From Acetobacter orleanensis (GTDB lineage: Bacteria > Pseudomonadota > Alphaproteobacteria > Acetobacterales > Acetobacteraceae), in the NCBI RefSeq assembly GCF_001581005.1, contig NZ_LHZV01000057.1, forward strand, positions 1 to 64,000: a stretch of DNA of 64,000 bases. Direction: 5' to 3'. Shown piece by piece: positions 1 to 9,282 of this stretch. Both the position numbers and the translations under genes were made by a program. The notes beneath the pieces are model-generated. The model worked only from the letters and a program-made list of their open reading frames with translations. It was not told where the DNA came from and made no database searches. Positions within the stretch are counted from its first letter, which is position 1, and every line of letters starts with the position of its first letter.

Positions 1-606
1 GCACATATCGACATCACGACCATAGCCGACGGCAACCTTGGCTGTGATCTGGCTCTGAAAGACGCATGGGATTGCATTATTCTCGACCGCAGACTTCCCG
101 GCATGGATGGTCTGACAATACTAACAATTATGCGCGCGGCCAATATTCAGACTCCTGTTCTCTTTCTGACAACAATGGACGGCATTAGTGACAGGGTTAC
201 AGGCTTGAAGAGCGGCGGCGACGATTACCTCGTCAAACCTTTTTCATTAGCTGAACTGTCAGCGAGGCTGGATGCCATCTTGCGCCGCATCAAATTTCAA
301 CATCCGGAAACACGTCTGGTGTTTGCCGATGTTGAAATCAACCTTCTAAGCCGGGAATTGCATCGCGCCGGTTCAAAACTCTACATTCAGGGAAAAGAGT
401 TGGAACTTCTTGAATATTTCATGAGACACCCTCTCATACTTGTAACGCGCGAAATGCTGTTGCACGCTGTTTGGGACATTGACTTCCCGATTAGAACCAA
501 TTTGGTCGAAACCCATATAAGCCGACTACGAGAACGTCTGGGGCGAGATGCCCCACCTCTGATCCATACGATGAGAGGTGAGGGTTATATCTTGCGGCAC
601 CCCTGA
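1..606 (+). CDS. OmpR/PhoB-family response regulator, 5' truncated by the window
   Basis: The frame is open from base 1, so the N-terminus lies outside the window; a start at the internal ATG (103) would remove the phosphoacceptor. The visible receiver part has the phospho-Asp motif IILDRRLPGMDG, then the conserved Thr (FLTTMD) and Lys (YLVKPF). A winged-helix DNA-binding domain follows (LVTREMLLHAVWD, then THISRLRERLG and MRGEGYIL). It is presumably a cytoplasmic transcription factor phosphorylated by the kinase encoded 1 base downstream. The signal and regulon cannot be read from the sequence. Family call is firm; the exact subfamily (QseB/TctD-like) is not. Confidence 0.93.
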   Translation, partial: AHIDITTIADGNLGCDLALKDAWDCIILDRRLPGMDGLTILTIMRAANIQTPVLFLTTMDGISDRVTGLKSGGDDYLVKPFSLAELSARLDAILRRIKFQHPETRLVFADVEINLLSRELHRAGSKLYIQGKELELLEYFMRHPLILVTREMLLHAVWDIDFPIRTNLVETHISRLRERLGRDAPPLIHTMRGEGYILRHP

Positions 607-607
607 G

Positions 608-1996
608 ATGACAACCCTGCCCCAGACAACAGTCAGACGCTTTCCAGTTCTCCGGAGTTCGTCTTTTCGTATTGTTGCTTTGTTTGCTGTTTGCTTTCTC
701 GTCAGCGGCCTTATGGTAACCGTGCTATCCGGGTATCGTAGCCAGCAATTGCTTTCACAGCAGATCAGACAGTCTGTTGCAAATGAGCGTGATGAAGCAT
801 TTTCAGAAGCACACGGCCAGGACGTTGTTCATCTACATCCTGTCCTGAAGGAACTCGTGCAGAACGAACCGGGTTTTTACTACCTTCTACAGGATAATCA
901 GCAACACTCTGTCACTGGTACTATGCGGCATTTGAGACCCATTCAGGGTTGGAGGTGGCTATCATGGACGCACCGCGCGCTGCCTCGCGATCACCAGCCG
1001 GTGCTGGGGTATGGCACAGTTCTGCAGGATGGCGGTTATTTTTTTGTTGGCATTAATGCCACACCTCTTCAATCTCTTCGTCGCGATCTTTGGCTGACAT
1101 TGGCATGGAACAGTGTCGCTTTCCTGCTAATCGGCCTTGGGGGCGGCTTTATGCTGAGCCGGCTTGTACTGGGAAAAATCGAGACCATCAGCCTGACAGC
1201 GCGTAAAATCATGCGGGGTGATATTTCTCGCAGGTTACCCCTTAATGGGACAGGAGATGAATTCGACCATCTTGCCGGCAGTCTGAATGCAATGCTCGAC
1301 CGGAATGAAACCCTCATCGCCAGTGTTCAACAGGTCTCAGACGACATCGCCCATGATATGCGGCGCCCACTGGCCCGGTTGGGGCAGCATCTGGATGAGG
1401 CAATGGCGGCGTCTCATCCAGAAATTCGGGATGCCAGCCTTCTCCGTGTAAAGGCTGACCTTCAGGACGCGCTTGAGATATTCTCCTCTCTTTTAAGGCT
1501 TGCACAGATAGAGGCCGGAGACCGCATCCCGGATTGCCAGACATACTCAGTGGACCAGCTCTTCGGAACCATCAGTGATTTTTATCACGCGGTTGCGGAA
1601 GACCATGAACATAGTCTTGTTGTCAGCCCGCCTAAACCTGACGTGACGATTGAGGGAAACCGCGTTTTACTTATTCAGATGCTATCCAATCTGATCGAGA
1701 ATGCCATCAACCACTCACCTCCAGAAACGAAGATCGTTTTGTCTGCACGTTTGAGTAAAGATGTGATCATATTTGTTGTCACGGATACCGGGCCCGGCAT
1801 CCCATTCGCCGAACGGGAGCGGGTATTTGAGAAAATGGTGCGGCTGGATTCAAGTCGCACAGTTCCCGGTACTGGACTTGGGTTGAGCATGGTACGGGCA
1901 ATCGTACGCCTTCATGGCGGCACCATTCGCCTTGAGGACAACAATCCGGGCTTACGTTGCGAGATCAGTCTGCCAACTTTGAATATTTATCCATGA
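608..1996 (+). CDS. Sensor histidine kinase with HAMP domain
   Basis: This is the partner of the preceding response regulator; its ATG lies one base after that gene's stop. I prefer 608 over the in-frame upstream start at 578, which would overlap the regulator and adds ten residues before the basic N-terminus. The protein has an N-terminal membrane segment, a periplasmic stretch of roughly 120 residues, a second membrane segment (LAWNSVAFLLIGLGGGFML) and a HAMP linker. The dimerisation H-box is DDIAHDMRRPLARL with the phospho-His. The ATPase domain shows the N-box NLIENAINHSP, G1 DTGPGIP and G2 GTGLGLSM. The ligand is unknown. Confidence 0.93.
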   Translation: MTTLPQTTVRRFPVLRSSSFRIVALFAVCFLVSGLMVTVLSGYRSQQLLSQQIRQSVANERDEAFSEAHGQDVVHLHPVLKELVQNEPGFYYLLQDNQQHSVTGTMRHLRPIQGWRWLSWTHRALPRDHQPVLGYGTVLQDGGYFFVGINATPLQSLRRDLWLTLAWNSVAFLLIGLGGGFMLSRLVLGKIETISLTARKIMRGDISRRLPLNGTGDEFDHLAGSLNAMLDRNETLIASVQQVSDDIAHDMRRPLARLGQHLDEAMAASHPEIRDASLLRVKADLQDALEIFSSLLRLAQIEAGDRIPDCQTYSVDQLFGTISDFYHAVAEDHEHSLVVSPPKPDVTIEGNRVLLIQMLSNLIENAINHSPPETKIVLSARLSKDVIIFVVTDTGPGIPFAERERVFEKMVRLDSSRTVPGTGLGLSMVRAIVRLHGGTIRLEDNNPGLRCEISLPTLNIYP

Positions 1997-2040
1997 CATC
2001 AATATTTTCGCCCTCTGCAACTCGCACATTGTGCCAAACC

Positions 2041-2847
2041 TTATTTACCCGCGATCATATCGGCAATCATGGCTGCTTTTTCCGATCGGATATGCTCTTT
2101 TCCATGAGCCCGAGCAGCCCATTCTGCATTTGTGGTTAATGCCTTACGTGTCGCGGCTACAACGGTATTGCGCTGATCCAGACCATTATTACCGTGATAA
2201 GCGAGGAGCAGTAATGACATCCACCCACGCCCTGCCGGATAGCGCGCAGTATAGATTTGATAAGCGTTCAACGCACCAGCTTTGATCCAACCGTTTGTTT
2301 GTGGTTCCACATAAGCGTGCACATAGTCCACATACTCTGAGGGTGAGACAAAATAATCATACGGAATCACCATATACACGGGATCTGGAGTTCCTGAGAG
2401 AGGCCCGCTACTGCCAATGCAGTCCGAGACCGTGCTTTCCACTGTGGAAATACCCGTCAGACTTTTGACATCAAGACCGGCTGGCGTCTGCGTATCAATG
2501 GTCTGCCATCTCGTTGCCTGAGCGTTATTCCGGAATTCCAGAATAACAAGGGCGTCCCAAGTGTTAGTATCTACAAGCCGACTGAACAGGATACGATAAT
2601 GAGCAAGTCCGTCTTTGGCATACAACCCCTGTAACCGGGGAACCAGTTGGGTGCGCAGCGCACTCAACAACTCTGGGCGACCTGCGGGTGCGGTACGATA
2701 GGAGATTACAAGAGAGTGCTGATCATTGTCCGAAGCTCGTGCCGGAATCGCCACGAATAAGGCGGCGATCATTGCACCGCATAACAAGAATACCTTGCCT
2801 GAGTTCTGGCTTCGCTTTGCTCGCATATAGCTTGCACGAATAAGCAT
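2041..2847 (-). CDS. Secreted protein of unknown function
   Basis: I do not recognise the family. The 268-residue product starts with a basic segment, a hydrophobic stretch (VFLLCGAMIAALFVAIP) and a plausible signal-peptidase site after ARA, so export to the periplasm is likely. The mature part alternates short predicted strands and helices and has only one visible cysteine. It is convergent with the two-component system and does not share an operon with it. A second ATG (MRAKRSQ, 2826) would give a more compact signal peptide. It may be related to uncharacterised acetic acid bacterial exported proteins, but I cannot name one. Confidence 0.72.
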   Translation of the reverse strand: MLIRASYMRAKRSQNSGKVFLLCGAMIAALFVAIPARASDNDQHSLVISYRTAPAGRPELLSALRTQLVPRLQGLYAKDGLAHYRILFSRLVDTNTWDALVILEFRNNAQATRWQTIDTQTPAGLDVKSLTGISTVESTVSDCIGSSGPLSGTPDPVYMVIPYDYFVSPSEYVDYVHAYVEPQTNGWIKAGALNAYQIYTARYPAGRGWMSLLLLAYHGNNGLDQRNTVVAATRKALTTNAEWAARAHGKEHIRSEKAAMIADMIAGK

Positions 2848-3058
2848 GGCGTAACTTCTTTCCGCTTGATCATTTCAAGATCTGTAAGTCATCACCACCG
2901 CAAAGCAGGAAAAGGCACACTTTGTCAGCTTACAATCACCCAACCTTCCAGTATATGCGCGCATGGCTGCGCCAAGAATTTCCGATATCGCCGATCAAAA
3001 ACAAATACTGATAAAGAAAAAATGCAGAACGCTCTATATTTAAAAATGTTTTGTGTTT

Positions 3059-3943
3059 TTATTCCTCGGTGAGTTTGCTTCGAAAACTGTTCAGACGGTT
3101 GAGCGTTTGCAATGTATGCTCAGGAGAGGCAATGGACAGCCCATAAGCTATGGCTTCCAGAAGCGCCACTGTAGCGGAATGCATGACAATATGTTCTTCT
3201 TTCCCACGAACTGTTGAGATGATGACCGTGCCTGACGGCACTTCGGTCGCCGCGATCCGGTCAGTAATCAAAACAACTGGCAGCTTCTGGCGTTGTGCTT
3301 CATGAAACAGGATAGCGACGTCACGAGACAACGTGCCGTATGCCATGACAATGACAGCGTCCGTCGGATGCAGCAGAATAAGATCATCCGCGAAAAGACG
3401 CCCGGTCGTGCCGATCGGAAAACTGATGCGACCGTGACGGTTCAGTACTCTACAGATGTAATCTGCGATGCCATGAGACGGGCCAATACCGAACACTGCA
3501 ACACGTGTACAGGAATGCAAGACCCTTACCGCATCTGCAATTTGTCGCCGTATTGTCGGGTTCTTTAGAGTCGCCGCCATCTCAATCTGAGTATCAAGAA
3601 TGCTTCCGACTGCTGTATCCAGATCAGACCCGATCTCTTCGATGGTTCGCGAAAGCGCTGAGGCAGGAGTATGCGCGCGGGTAAGCCCGGCAATCAACGC
3701 AGCCCGGAGTTTGGCCAGACTTTCGAAACCCATAGCCTGTACCGATCGAATCACGGAAGCATCCGATGTTCCCAGCTTTTCCGCGAGTTCCGCTGCGGAG
3801 CTGGCCAAAGCGAGAGGACGATTATCATGTATGAACTGTGCAACACGACGTGTCGTTGGCGTCATTCCGGAATCGGGATGCAGACTTTGCAGGATCAGGT
3901 CAGGTTTCAATACTGTGTCCTCCCTCTGCACTGTAGCTGGCAT
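3059..3943 (-). CDS. RpiR/MurR-family transcriptional regulator
   Basis: It has an N-terminal RpiR helix-turn-helix (AAELAEKLGTSDASVIRSVQ) followed by a SIS sugar-phosphate isomerase-like domain (VAVFGIGPSHGIADYICRVL; later VIVMAYGTLSRDV). Proteins of this family usually sense phosphosugars through the SIS domain. It is divergent from the ABC importer at 4032, and the short gap holds an inverted repeat of RpiR/HexR style, so it probably controls that operon and itself. The start at 3943 follows an AGGA at short spacing; starts at 3973 (ATG) or 3988 (GTG) are also possible and would run closer to the operator. A sugar-type regulator next to a ferric-type importer is a mismatch worth noting. 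Confidence 0.87.
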   Translation of the reverse strand: MPATVQREDTVLKPDLILQSLHPDSGMTPTTRRVAQFIHDNRPLALASSAAELAEKLGTSDASVIRSVQAMGFESLAKLRAALIAGLTRAHTPASALSRTIEEIGSDLDTAVGSILDTQIEMAATLKNPTIRRQIADAVRVLHSCTRVAVFGIGPSHGIADYICRVLNRHGRISFPIGTTGRLFADDLILLHPTDAVIVMAYGTLSRDVAILFHEAQRQKLPVVLITDRIAATEVPSGTVIISTVRGKEEHIVMHSATVALLEAIAYGLSIASPEHTLQTLNRLNSFRSKLTEE

Positions 3944-4002
3944 AATCCTTACCCTACAGGCTCGTAATGGCATAATTGCTAACTTCACAAAAGCTTCACG
4001 CA

Positions 4003-4016
4003 GTAGTGTTTACTAC
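4003..4016. promoter_or_regulatory. Inverted repeat, candidate RpiR operator
   Basis: GTAGT-GTTT-ACTAC is a perfect 5-bp inverted repeat in the gap between the RpiR gene and the divergent ABC operon, 16 bases before the latter's start. On the minus strand it reads TGTAGT-AAAC-ACTAC, close to the TGTAAT-N3/4-ATTACA style sites of HexR/RpiR proteins. Binding is inferred. Confidence 0.45.
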
Positions 4017-4031
4017 ATGTTTATATGATTT

Positions 4032-5075
4032 ATGATGACACTATTACGAACTGTGAGGCCGAATAACCGACAACGCAGTGCGCGTATGCGGCTGGCAGCC
4101 ACCTTGCTGTTCGCTGCGAGCGTGGGGTGCGTGGTCAGCCTTGAAGACCACCAGATACCTGACATGGTGGTTTATAGTTCGGTAGGAACTGCGCCAGCGG
4201 TAATTTCCGCCTATACTCGGGAAACTGGACGGCGCGCCAGCCTTGTCACGATGTCTACAGGGGCATTGCTGGCTCGAATTTCGGCTGAAGCCCACCATCC
4301 ACGTTGGGACGTGGTCTGGTTTGAGGGAGATGATGGTGCTGTCGCCATGGATCGAGCTGGACTGTTCGCGCGTGGTACCGTGCCGGATCTGGACTGGACT
4401 CCATTAGGGCGTACCCTGCTGCCCGCTGACAGATCCTATGAACCAACGGGTTTTACTCTGGCTGGGGTGTTCCTTGAGCGCGCAGACAAGGCGCATACCG
4501 TCCAGAACTGGACGCAGGCCTTCAATACAAAGCGGATTGGAATGGCTGATCCGGCGCTTTCAGGCCCTGCGTATCAGCTCCTGGCAGGAATGTTATCTAT
4601 CAATGGCGGCTGGCCAGCAGGGCAATCGGCATTGTTACGGATGGCGGCCAACGGGATGCTGGTTGCTCCGTCTAACGCAGCGGTCTTGACGTCCCTGCTC
4701 ACCGGACGGATCGACTCTGCAATCACGCAGAGTTCGGCAGGGATTGCCCTGTCGCGCACGGATAAGCGATTTCTTGTTGCGCTCCCAGATCCAGCTTTTA
4801 TTCTGCCCGGCGTTGCATCAGTCGCGGCTGATCAGCCAGCGTCAAGACGTCACACTGCCTCTGATTTTCTGCGTTTCATCATGCGGCCAGATATCCAGAT
4901 CCTACGGATGCATGACACAGATGCAGACCGACTGTTCTGGCCAGTGACAAACAGTCCCGCACAGCCGGATCTGCCGGACCCGGACGGAATGACGTTGATG
5001 CACCTGAGCCCCTTGATCTGGGGCGGACGTCAAGCCGAAGTCATTGATTGGTTCCAGCGAATGATTGTTCGATGA
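4032..5075 (+). CDS. ABC transporter substrate-binding protein, ferric (FbpA/AfuA) or phosphonate (PhnS) type
   Basis: This is a periplasmic binding protein for an importer: a signal-like segment (MRLAATLLFAASVGC) is followed by a type II binding fold beginning VVYSSVGTAPAVISAYTRET, and WDVVWFEGDDGAVAMDRAGL corresponds to the family's ligand-cleft region. The adjacent-tyrosine iron motif of FbpA is not evident, so the ligand may not be iron. An internal ATG at 4086 would give a shorter signal peptide. Its stop overlaps the permease start (ATGA), so the two are translationally coupled. Fold assignment is good; substrate is open. Confidence 0.82.
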   Translation: MMTLLRTVRPNNRQRSARMRLAATLLFAASVGCVVSLEDHQIPDMVVYSSVGTAPAVISAYTRETGRRASLVTMSTGALLARISAEAHHPRWDVVWFEGDDGAVAMDRAGLFARGTVPDLDWTPLGRTLLPADRSYEPTGFTLAGVFLERADKAHTVQNWTQAFNTKRIGMADPALSGPAYQLLAGMLSINGGWPAGQSALLRMAANGMLVAPSNAAVLTSLLTGRIDSAITQSSAGIALSRTDKRFLVALPDPAFILPGVASVAADQPASRRHTASDFLRFIMRPDIQILRMHDTDADRLFWPVTNSPAQPDLPDPDGMTLMHLSPLIWGGRQAEVIDWFQRMIVR

Positions 5076-6742
5076 CACACGCGTCACGGTTGCTTTCACA
5101 CATCCCAAACCTTTTGACCAGCATGGCAAGATTGCTCTTTGCTGCGCTCATCATGGTTTGCTTTGTCTATCCTCTAGTAAGGTTTCTGGCTTTGCCGCTA
5201 ATACCGAGCTTGGCGCCATTGCCGCCGCTGGATACGGCATTGAGACATGGCCTGTCGCCCATAGCGATGTGGAATACCGTACGACTGAGTATCGAAGCAG
5301 GGTTTCTGGTCGTCCCACCTGGCCTGCTAATTGGCTTTCTGCTGGAACGCCGAAGGTGGTTGGGGCGCGGATTTCTATCCGTCACATTATGGGCCGTGTT
5401 TCTGATGCCCAGCTATCTGCTGACGTCCGGATGGCAGATTTTAGTCGCCATGCCAGTGCTAGCCGACAGTCACATCAGCCGCCTGTTCTATGGTGAAGCC
5501 GGGATTGTCTTCCTTCTGACAATCAAGGGGCTGGCTTTTTCTGCGATGAGCGCGCGTACGGGTTGGCACGTACTCGGTGAAGATTTGGAGGCTGCATCAC
5601 GCATGCACGTGCGCACCGCGTGGCGACGGTGGTGGTTGATAGCACGGCTGTTGTTCCCCATCGTGGGCAGTATGATGATGGTGCAGATGGTGGCTGCATC
5701 ACAGGATTTTGGCGTCGCGGCAACATTGGGAGCTCAGGTCCACCTCCCCTTGGTGAGCTATGTAATCTACCAGAACCTGTCCACCATTCCTGTCGATTTT
5801 TCCCGTGCCGCGCTTTTGAGCCTCTTTCTGGTTTGTCTGGCCCTGTTAGCTTTAGGGGCGCAGGCCATGCTGGGGCGGTCACAGGCCGCCACAATCGGGG
5901 GCCGCCAGCATCGCCCCGTAGCACTATCATGTCGCCCCGTTATGCTCGCTCTGGCATGGCTGCTGACAGGCAGTGTGTTCTTGGCCGGGGTTGGCGCACC
6001 ACAAGTGGCATTGGCGGTGGAAGGGATGAGCGGCCCGGCGGTTCATGGTTCTCTGGTTGATGCCGGAAGCTGGCGCGCCATCAGCTTGTCATTGCGCTAT
6101 GGATTTGTGTCGGCGGTGGCTGCGGTACTCCTCGCCGCCATTATTCTCGGCGGGCGGATGCGCTCTGGAAAGGGCGGCGCCGTGCTGGCGCGTTTGTTAC
6201 TGTGGCTGACTTCAGCCAACATGGCGGTACCGGGGGTTATTCTGGGAGCCTCTTATCTGATTGCATTCAATGGCGGAATGCTGGCGCTGTATGGAACACC
6301 AATGTTGTTGCTCCTTGCTTATACGGCCAGCCACTTACCCGTTGCCCTGCGCTTTCTTGATGCACCGTTTGCGTCCCTGCATCGTGGACTGGGGGAAGCA
6401 GCACGCGTACATGGTCTTTCACTTTCTGAGCGTCTTGAGGGCATTTATCTGCCGCTACTAATCCGGCCTTTGAGCTGGGCATGGGCCATGGTGTTCATAA
6501 CTGTGTTTTTTGAACTGCCGCTGTCAGAAATCCTGTATCCCGCTGGCACACCACCATTAGCCGTGCGGTTACTTTCTCTGGGAATCTCGCAGCATTATGA
6601 AGCCCAAGCGAGGGTGGCGTTGGTCGGTATGGTAACGTGTCTGGCGGTAACATGTTTGGGTCTGGTGTTGGTACCGTTTCTGGCTGGGCCGACAGATGGA
6701 ACGGATACGACTTTTAAGGCAGACAAAGCGAATGGACGATAA
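5072..6742 (+). CDS. ABC transporter permease, two fused membrane domains (FbpB/ThiP type)
   Basis: The protein is about 556 residues, with around 12 hydrophobic segments in two halves, as in FbpB, ThiP and PhnV-type fused permeases. Both halves carry the EAA loop that contacts the ATPase: EDLEAASRMHVRTAWRRWW in the first and GLGEAARVHGLSLSERLEGI in the second. The start at 5072 overlaps the upstream stop as ATGA and is preferred over 5048. The C-terminus overlaps the ATPase gene by 11 bases. It forms the inner-membrane channel of the importer encoded by 4032-7790. Confidence 0.9.
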   Translation: MTHASRLLSHIPNLLTSMARLLFAALIMVCFVYPLVRFLALPLIPSLAPLPPLDTALRHGLSPIAMWNTVRLSIEAGFLVVPPGLLIGFLLERRRWLGRGFLSVTLWAVFLMPSYLLTSGWQILVAMPVLADSHISRLFYGEAGIVFLLTIKGLAFSAMSARTGWHVLGEDLEAASRMHVRTAWRRWWLIARLLFPIVGSMMMVQMVAASQDFGVAATLGAQVHLPLVSYVIYQNLSTIPVDFSRAALLSLFLVCLALLALGAQAMLGRSQAATIGGRQHRPVALSCRPVMLALAWLLTGSVFLAGVGAPQVALAVEGMSGPAVHGSLVDAGSWRAISLSLRYGFVSAVAAVLLAAIILGGRMRSGKGGAVLARLLLWLTSANMAVPGVILGASYLIAFNGGMLALYGTPMLLLLAYTASHLPVALRFLDAPFASLHRGLGEAARVHGLSLSERLEGIYLPLLIRPLSWAWAMVFITVFFELPLSEILYPAGTPPLAVRLLSLGISQHYEAQARVALVGMVTCLAVTCLGLVLVPFLAGPTDGTDTTFKADKANGR

Positions 6743-7790
6743 CATTCTGACACTGGATGGGATCGAAAAATCCCATGCCCGGACCAAAGTGTTACGCGGT
6801 ATTACGTTGAAAATTCCTCGCGGTCAGTTCGTGTTGCTAATGGGTGCGTCTGGTTCGGGTAAAACGACTCTCCTTCGCATAGTCGCGGGGCTGGAGCGGC
6901 CTGATTCTGGGTCTGTGGCACTCCGGAGCGTGGTGGTGGACAACCCTGCGGGCAAAGTGTTTGTACCCCCCGAACGTCGCGGCTTGGGGATGGTGTTTCA
7001 AGACTATGCGCTGTGGCCACACTTGACTTGTCTTGAAAATATTACCGCCGCCATTCCAAGCCGCTCACTCTTCAAAGCGCGGTCTGAACGGATGGAACGC
7101 GCCCGAAGTCTGGTCCGCGATGTATCGCTGGAAGGGCTGGAAGAACGCTATCCTGCGCAGTTATCGGGCGGGCAGCAGCAGAGGGTCGGTCTGGCCAGAG
7201 CTTTGGCGGCACGTCCCGATCTGCTGCTGTTGGATGAGCCACTTTCCGGTCTGGATGTCGAGATACGAGGACGCATGCGCGACAATATCCGTCAACTCGT
7301 GCGGAAAACATCCTGCTCCGCCCTGTTCGTAACCCACGACCCTGTTGACGTCTGGCGGTTGGCAGACCGGGTGCTGATGCTCGAAGAGGGGCGGATCATT
7401 CAGGACGCCACCCCCGACACATTATACGGCTGCCCACGGTCCCCCCGGATCGCACGTCTGACGGGCGCTGAAGGCGCGTTTACTGTCACATTGCAAAAGC
7501 GGGATATGCAATGGGGATTTGAGAGCGTAACAGGTTTCCAGCCCGTGACACCGGTTGGCCTCATCACCGAGGGACCAGCCAGAGCCTATATTCGGCCCGA
7601 AGGTGTACGTCAGATCAATGAGGGATACGTGGCGCGACGAATAGACATGACGTTCGAGGCCGGACGTTGGCGCGTCTTGTGGCATTTGCCGCAGCTAGGC
7701 TGGTCGCTCCATAGTCTGGAACCCGAAATTCCACCCGAACAAACCTGCCTTGCTTTCGATGCACGGCATCTGTTCGTCTATCCTGTCTGA
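6732..7790 (+). CDS. ABC transporter ATP-binding protein, FbpC/PotA type
   Basis: This is the energising subunit of the importer. Walker A is GASGSGKTT, the signature is LSGGQQQR, Walker B is LLLLDEPLSGLD, and the switch His is in FVTHDPVDVWRLAD. The roughly 120 residues after the ATPase domain form a TOBE-like regulatory domain, as is usual in ferric and polyamine ATPases. The ATG at 6732 is preferred to the one 12 codons upstream because the conserved core begins right after it. It overlaps the permease gene and is followed 47 bases later by the FetA-like gene. Confidence 0.92.
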   Translation: MDDNILTLDGIEKSHARTKVLRGITLKIPRGQFVLLMGASGSGKTTLLRIVAGLERPDSGSVALRSVVVDNPAGKVFVPPERRGLGMVFQDYALWPHLTCLENITAAIPSRSLFKARSERMERARSLVRDVSLEGLEERYPAQLSGGQQQRVGLARALAARPDLLLLDEPLSGLDVEIRGRMRDNIRQLVRKTSCSALFVTHDPVDVWRLADRVLMLEEGRIIQDATPDTLYGCPRSPRIARLTGAEGAFTVTLQKRDMQWGFESVTGFQPVTPVGLITEGPARAYIRPEGVRQINEGYVARRIDMTFEAGRWRVLWHLPQLGWSLHSLEPEIPPEQTCLAFDARHLFVYPV

Positions 7791-7837
7791 TAAGACAAGA
7801 AAAAGATAAGGTTATTTGTATTAGCGCGACAGGATCG

Positions 7838-8491
7838 ATGTTTTTTCTTTCTTCTCCCCAACCTCATGGATGGCCATGCGCCGTCCTGTCAGATGGATTT
7901 TCGGTCCGAGGGCTACGCAACCCTCACGCCGGACCGTTTGATATCGATGTCCCAACTGGGAGTTGCCTTGTCATTACAGGCACGTCTGGCACGGGAAAGT
8001 CTGTATTGTTACGCATGATGGCGGATCTTGATCCGCATCAGGGTGACACCGCGCTGGATGGCCAATTCTGTTCGGCCATGCCTGCTCATTTATGGCGGCA
8101 GCAGGTTTTATATCTGCCAGCTGAACCGGGGTGGTGGAGTGATCGTGTGCTGGACCATATACAAGACAATGCCCAAACCCATGGCCTGATGAAACAGTTG
8201 GGCCTGCGCTGCAATGTGCTGCATGACCCAATCCACCGTCTGTCCACAGGTGAAAGGCAACGTCTTGCCCTGCTGCGCGGCCTGTCCCAGAGGCCTCGTG
8301 TTATGCTGCTGGACGAGCCATGCGCGGCGCTGGATGATACGACGACGCTGCTGGTAGAAGACATGCTACATACAAAAATGACAGAGGGAACAATAATTAT
8401 TCTTGTATCGCACGATATAGAGCAGGCATCGCGGATGGCTGATCAGCGGTGCGAAATAGTTCACGGACATTTCAGCGGAACAATCATATGA
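7838..8491 (+). CDS. fetA: FetA/YbbL-like ABC exporter ATPase
   Basis: The compact 217-residue ATPase lacks a TOBE domain. Walker A is GTSGTGKSVLLRM, the signature LSTGERQRLALLRGL, Walker B VMLLDEPCAALD, and the switch His LVSHDIEQA. In E. coli, FetAB exports iron and raises peroxide tolerance. The stop overlaps the start of the FetB-like gene (ATGA), matching the usual two-gene arrangement. The N-terminal 20 residues are not typical and the true start could be an internal one. Confidence 0.85.
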   Translation: MFFLSSPQPHGWPCAVLSDGFSVRGLRNPHAGPFDIDVPTGSCLVITGTSGTGKSVLLRMMADLDPHQGDTALDGQFCSAMPAHLWRQQVLYLPAEPGWWSDRVLDHIQDNAQTHGLMKQLGLRCNVLHDPIHRLSTGERQRLALLRGLSQRPRVMLLDEPCAALDDTTTLLVEDMLHTKMTEGTIIILVSHDIEQASRMADQRCEIVHGHFSGTII

Positions 8492-9282
8492 CACCAACCT
8501 TGCTGACGTCGGGAGATCTGCTGCTGGCGGGAGGCATGCTTTGCGGCTGCGTTGCCCTGTCTCTCGTGCTGTCACTCGGTATCCAGAAGGCGTTGGTGAT
8601 AGCGGCTTCGCGCATGGTCGTGCAGTTGGTTCTGGCAGGCAGCCTGCTGTTGCTAATCTTCGGGCGCTCCTCTGTCTGGCTGACGGTCGCAATGCTCGTT
8701 TTCATGTTGGCCGCGGCATCTTACGAGGTTGGCACGCGCCAGCTGGTACGCCTAACGCCGGGCTGGCACTTTGCCATAGGGGGTGGCAGCACCGTAACCG
8801 GCACGGTGATTGTCGCATTAATCGGTTTACTGACAGCCTTGCAGCCACATCCATGGTATCAGGCACGTATAGCAATTCCCATGACGGGCCTACTACTCGG
8901 TAATGTCATGAATGCTGTCAGCCTGACGATGAATACAGTGCTTTCCACGATATCGCGCGAACGTTCGGCTATCGAGGCCCGGCTGACATTGGGCGCAACC
9001 CGTGCGGAAGCGATGAACTTTACCATCCAGCAGGCCATTCGTACGGCCCTGATCCCAACACTCAACCAAATGGCTGCCGCAGGAATTATTACCCTGCCGG
9101 GAATCATGACTGGACAGATTCTGGCGGGCATGAACCCGCTGGAAGCCTCAAAATATCAGATCGTGCTGATGAGCCTGATTGTCAGCGGCAATATGATTGG
9201 CGCGACATTGGCTGCCATCCTAACGGCAGCACGACTAAGCGACACCCGAGGGCGATTGCGCATGGATCATCTGGCAAGATGA
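8488..9282 (+). CDS. fetB: FetB/YbbM-like iron exporter permease (UPF0014)
   Basis: The product is 264 residues with about seven hydrophobic segments. UPF0014 hallmarks are visible: LVLAGSLLLLIFGRSSVWL near the N-terminus, MTGLLLGNVMNAVSLTMNTV in the middle and PGIMTGQILAGMNPLEA near the C-terminus. It pairs with the FetA-like ATPase as an exporter homologous to E. coli FetAB. The ATG at 8488 overlaps the fetA stop; a 13-codon longer form is unlikely. It is the last gene of the 4032-9282 operon. Confidence 0.87.
   Translation: MTPTLLTSGDLLLAGGMLCGCVALSLVLSLGIQKALVIAASRMVVQLVLAGSLLLLIFGRSSVWLTVAMLVFMLAAASYEVGTRQLVRLTPGWHFAIGGGSTVTGTVIVALIGLLTALQPHPWYQARIAIPMTGLLLGNVMNAVSLTMNTVLSTISRERSAIEARLTLGATRAEAMNFTIQQAIRTALIPTLNQMAAAGIITLPGIMTGQILAGMNPLEASKYQIVLMSLIVSGNMIGATLAAILTAARLSDTRGRLRMDHLAR

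Noticed and set aside
1957-2285. Short plus-strand frames after the histidine kinase
   Set aside because: They lie antisense to the 3' end of the exported-protein gene and lack ribosome sites.
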